A DNA stretch of 64,000 nt from Pseudomonas sivasensis (lineage in GTDB: Bacteria > Pseudomonadota > Gammaproteobacteria > Pseudomonadales > Pseudomonadaceae). Shown one piece after another: positions 63,770 through 64,000 of the stretch. The first letter of the stretch is position 1. Every line of letters starts with the position of its first letter. The notes beneath the pieces are model-generated. The model was not told where the DNA came from. It saw nothing but the letters and a program-made list of their open reading frames with translations, and ran no database searches. The stretch is taken from contig NZ_JAAOWU010000009.1 of NCBI RefSeq assembly GCF_013778505.1, positions 164,529 to 228,528 on the forward strand. The letters are read 5' to 3'. The translations under genes were made by a program, and so were the position numbers.

Positions 63770-63888
63770 GCAAGTATCGCCTCACAATGAGGAACGCATG
63801 ATAGCCATGCGAAAGACCATTGCATAGAAAGGCAGGCGTTTAGCCCTGAAGGCGTCCATGAGAAAACCTGCCGGCACTTTCCGCCCGC

Positions 63889-63926
63889 CCAAAACAAAAC
63901 CCCATCTGCTTTCGCAAATGGGGTTT
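63889..63926 (-). terminator. Terminator of the rRNA operon
   Basis: On the minus strand AAACCCCATTTGC-GAAA-GCAGATGGGGTTT is a 13-bp stem with a wobble or mismatch, followed by TGTTTTGGG. It begins about 12 bp after the 5S rRNA 3' end. Confidence 0.9.
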
Positions 63927-63937
63927 CGGAATTTAAT

Positions 63938-64000
63938 CTTGACGATGACCTACTCTCACATGGGGAAACCCCACACTACCATCGGCGATGCATCGTTTCA
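63938..64000 (-). rRNA. rrf: 5S ribosomal RNA, 3' part
   Basis: The last 63 bp, read on the minus strand, are the 3' half of 5S rRNA: GAAACGATGCATCGCCGATG, then GTAGTGTGGGGTTTCCCCAT and GTGAGAGTAGGTCATCGTCA. The gene continues beyond the right edge. It shows that an rrn operon lies directly upstream of birA on the same strand. The exact 3' end (63937 or 63938) is uncertain. Confidence 0.93.

Overview
The window is a chromosomal segment of a fluorescent Pseudomonas, most like the P. fluorescens group. The evidence is the gene order uvrA-ftnA-katA next to the ribosomal alpha operon (as around PA4234-PA4236 of P. aeruginosa), OprG, the zinc-starvation operon of the PA4063-PA4066 type, a REPIN with the P. 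fluorescens REP consensus, and the protein sequences themselves. Base composition and codon use look even throughout, and I see no insertion sequence, prophage or CRISPR array.

Region 1 (1-8.5 kb): the 5' part of ribD overlaps nrdR on the minus strand. Divergently lie a YbaY-type lipoprotein, a methyltransferase and the thioredoxin-TPR protein YbbN. Next comes a Zur-type operator in front of a four-gene zinc-starvation operon (His-rich periplasmic protein, MacB-like ABC ATPase, permease, DUF3299 protein), then OprG/OmpW with an ANR-like box, a REPIN, and an RmlD-like epimerase.

Region 2 (8.6-25.3 kb): accessory housekeeping genes. They include a YbiO-like mechanosensitive channel, an uncharacterised three-gene envelope cluster (OmpA-type lipoprotein, five-TM protein with an Ala-Pro linker, VWA-like periplasmic protein) and a ybhP-clsB-ybhN membrane-lipid operon. 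After these come a DUF3182 (ATP-grasp-like) plus alpha/beta-hydrolase pair, a GlxA-type regulator divergent from a cysteine hydrolase, tam, an orphan exported protein, ssb and a YajR-like MFS transporter.

Region 3 (25.4-30.4 kb): uvrA (TTG start), a haem-ligand-less bacterial ferritin (ftnA) and catalase katA, a DNA-repair, iron-storage and peroxide-defence neighbourhood.

Region 4 (30.6-60.9 kb): the transcription-translation supercluster, all on the minus strand and read from high to low coordinates: secE-nusG, rplKA, rplJL-rpoBC, rpsLG-fusA-tuf, the S10 operon, the spc operon with secY, and the alpha operon with rpoA and rplQ. Control elements visible between these genes are an L10 leader, an attenuator between rplL and rpoB, a promoter plus attenuator in front of rpsL, a tuf terminator followed by the S10 promoter, tandem terminator-like hairpins between rpsN and rpsH, and a hairpin between rpmJ and rpsM.

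Region 5 (60.9-64 kb): tRNA-Trp, then tRNA-Thr, tRNA-Gly and tRNA-Tyr with a strong promoter, a SPOR-domain protein, coaX, birA, and the 3' end of a 5S rRNA with the terminator of an rrn operon. The second tuf gene commonly found between tRNA-Thr and tRNA-Trp is absent. Intergenic gaps are all under 300 bp. The best candidates for undescribed biology are the OmpA/VWA envelope cluster, the DUF3182-hydrolase pair, the rpsN-rpsH double attenuator and a two-residue insertion in the NrdR zinc ribbon.
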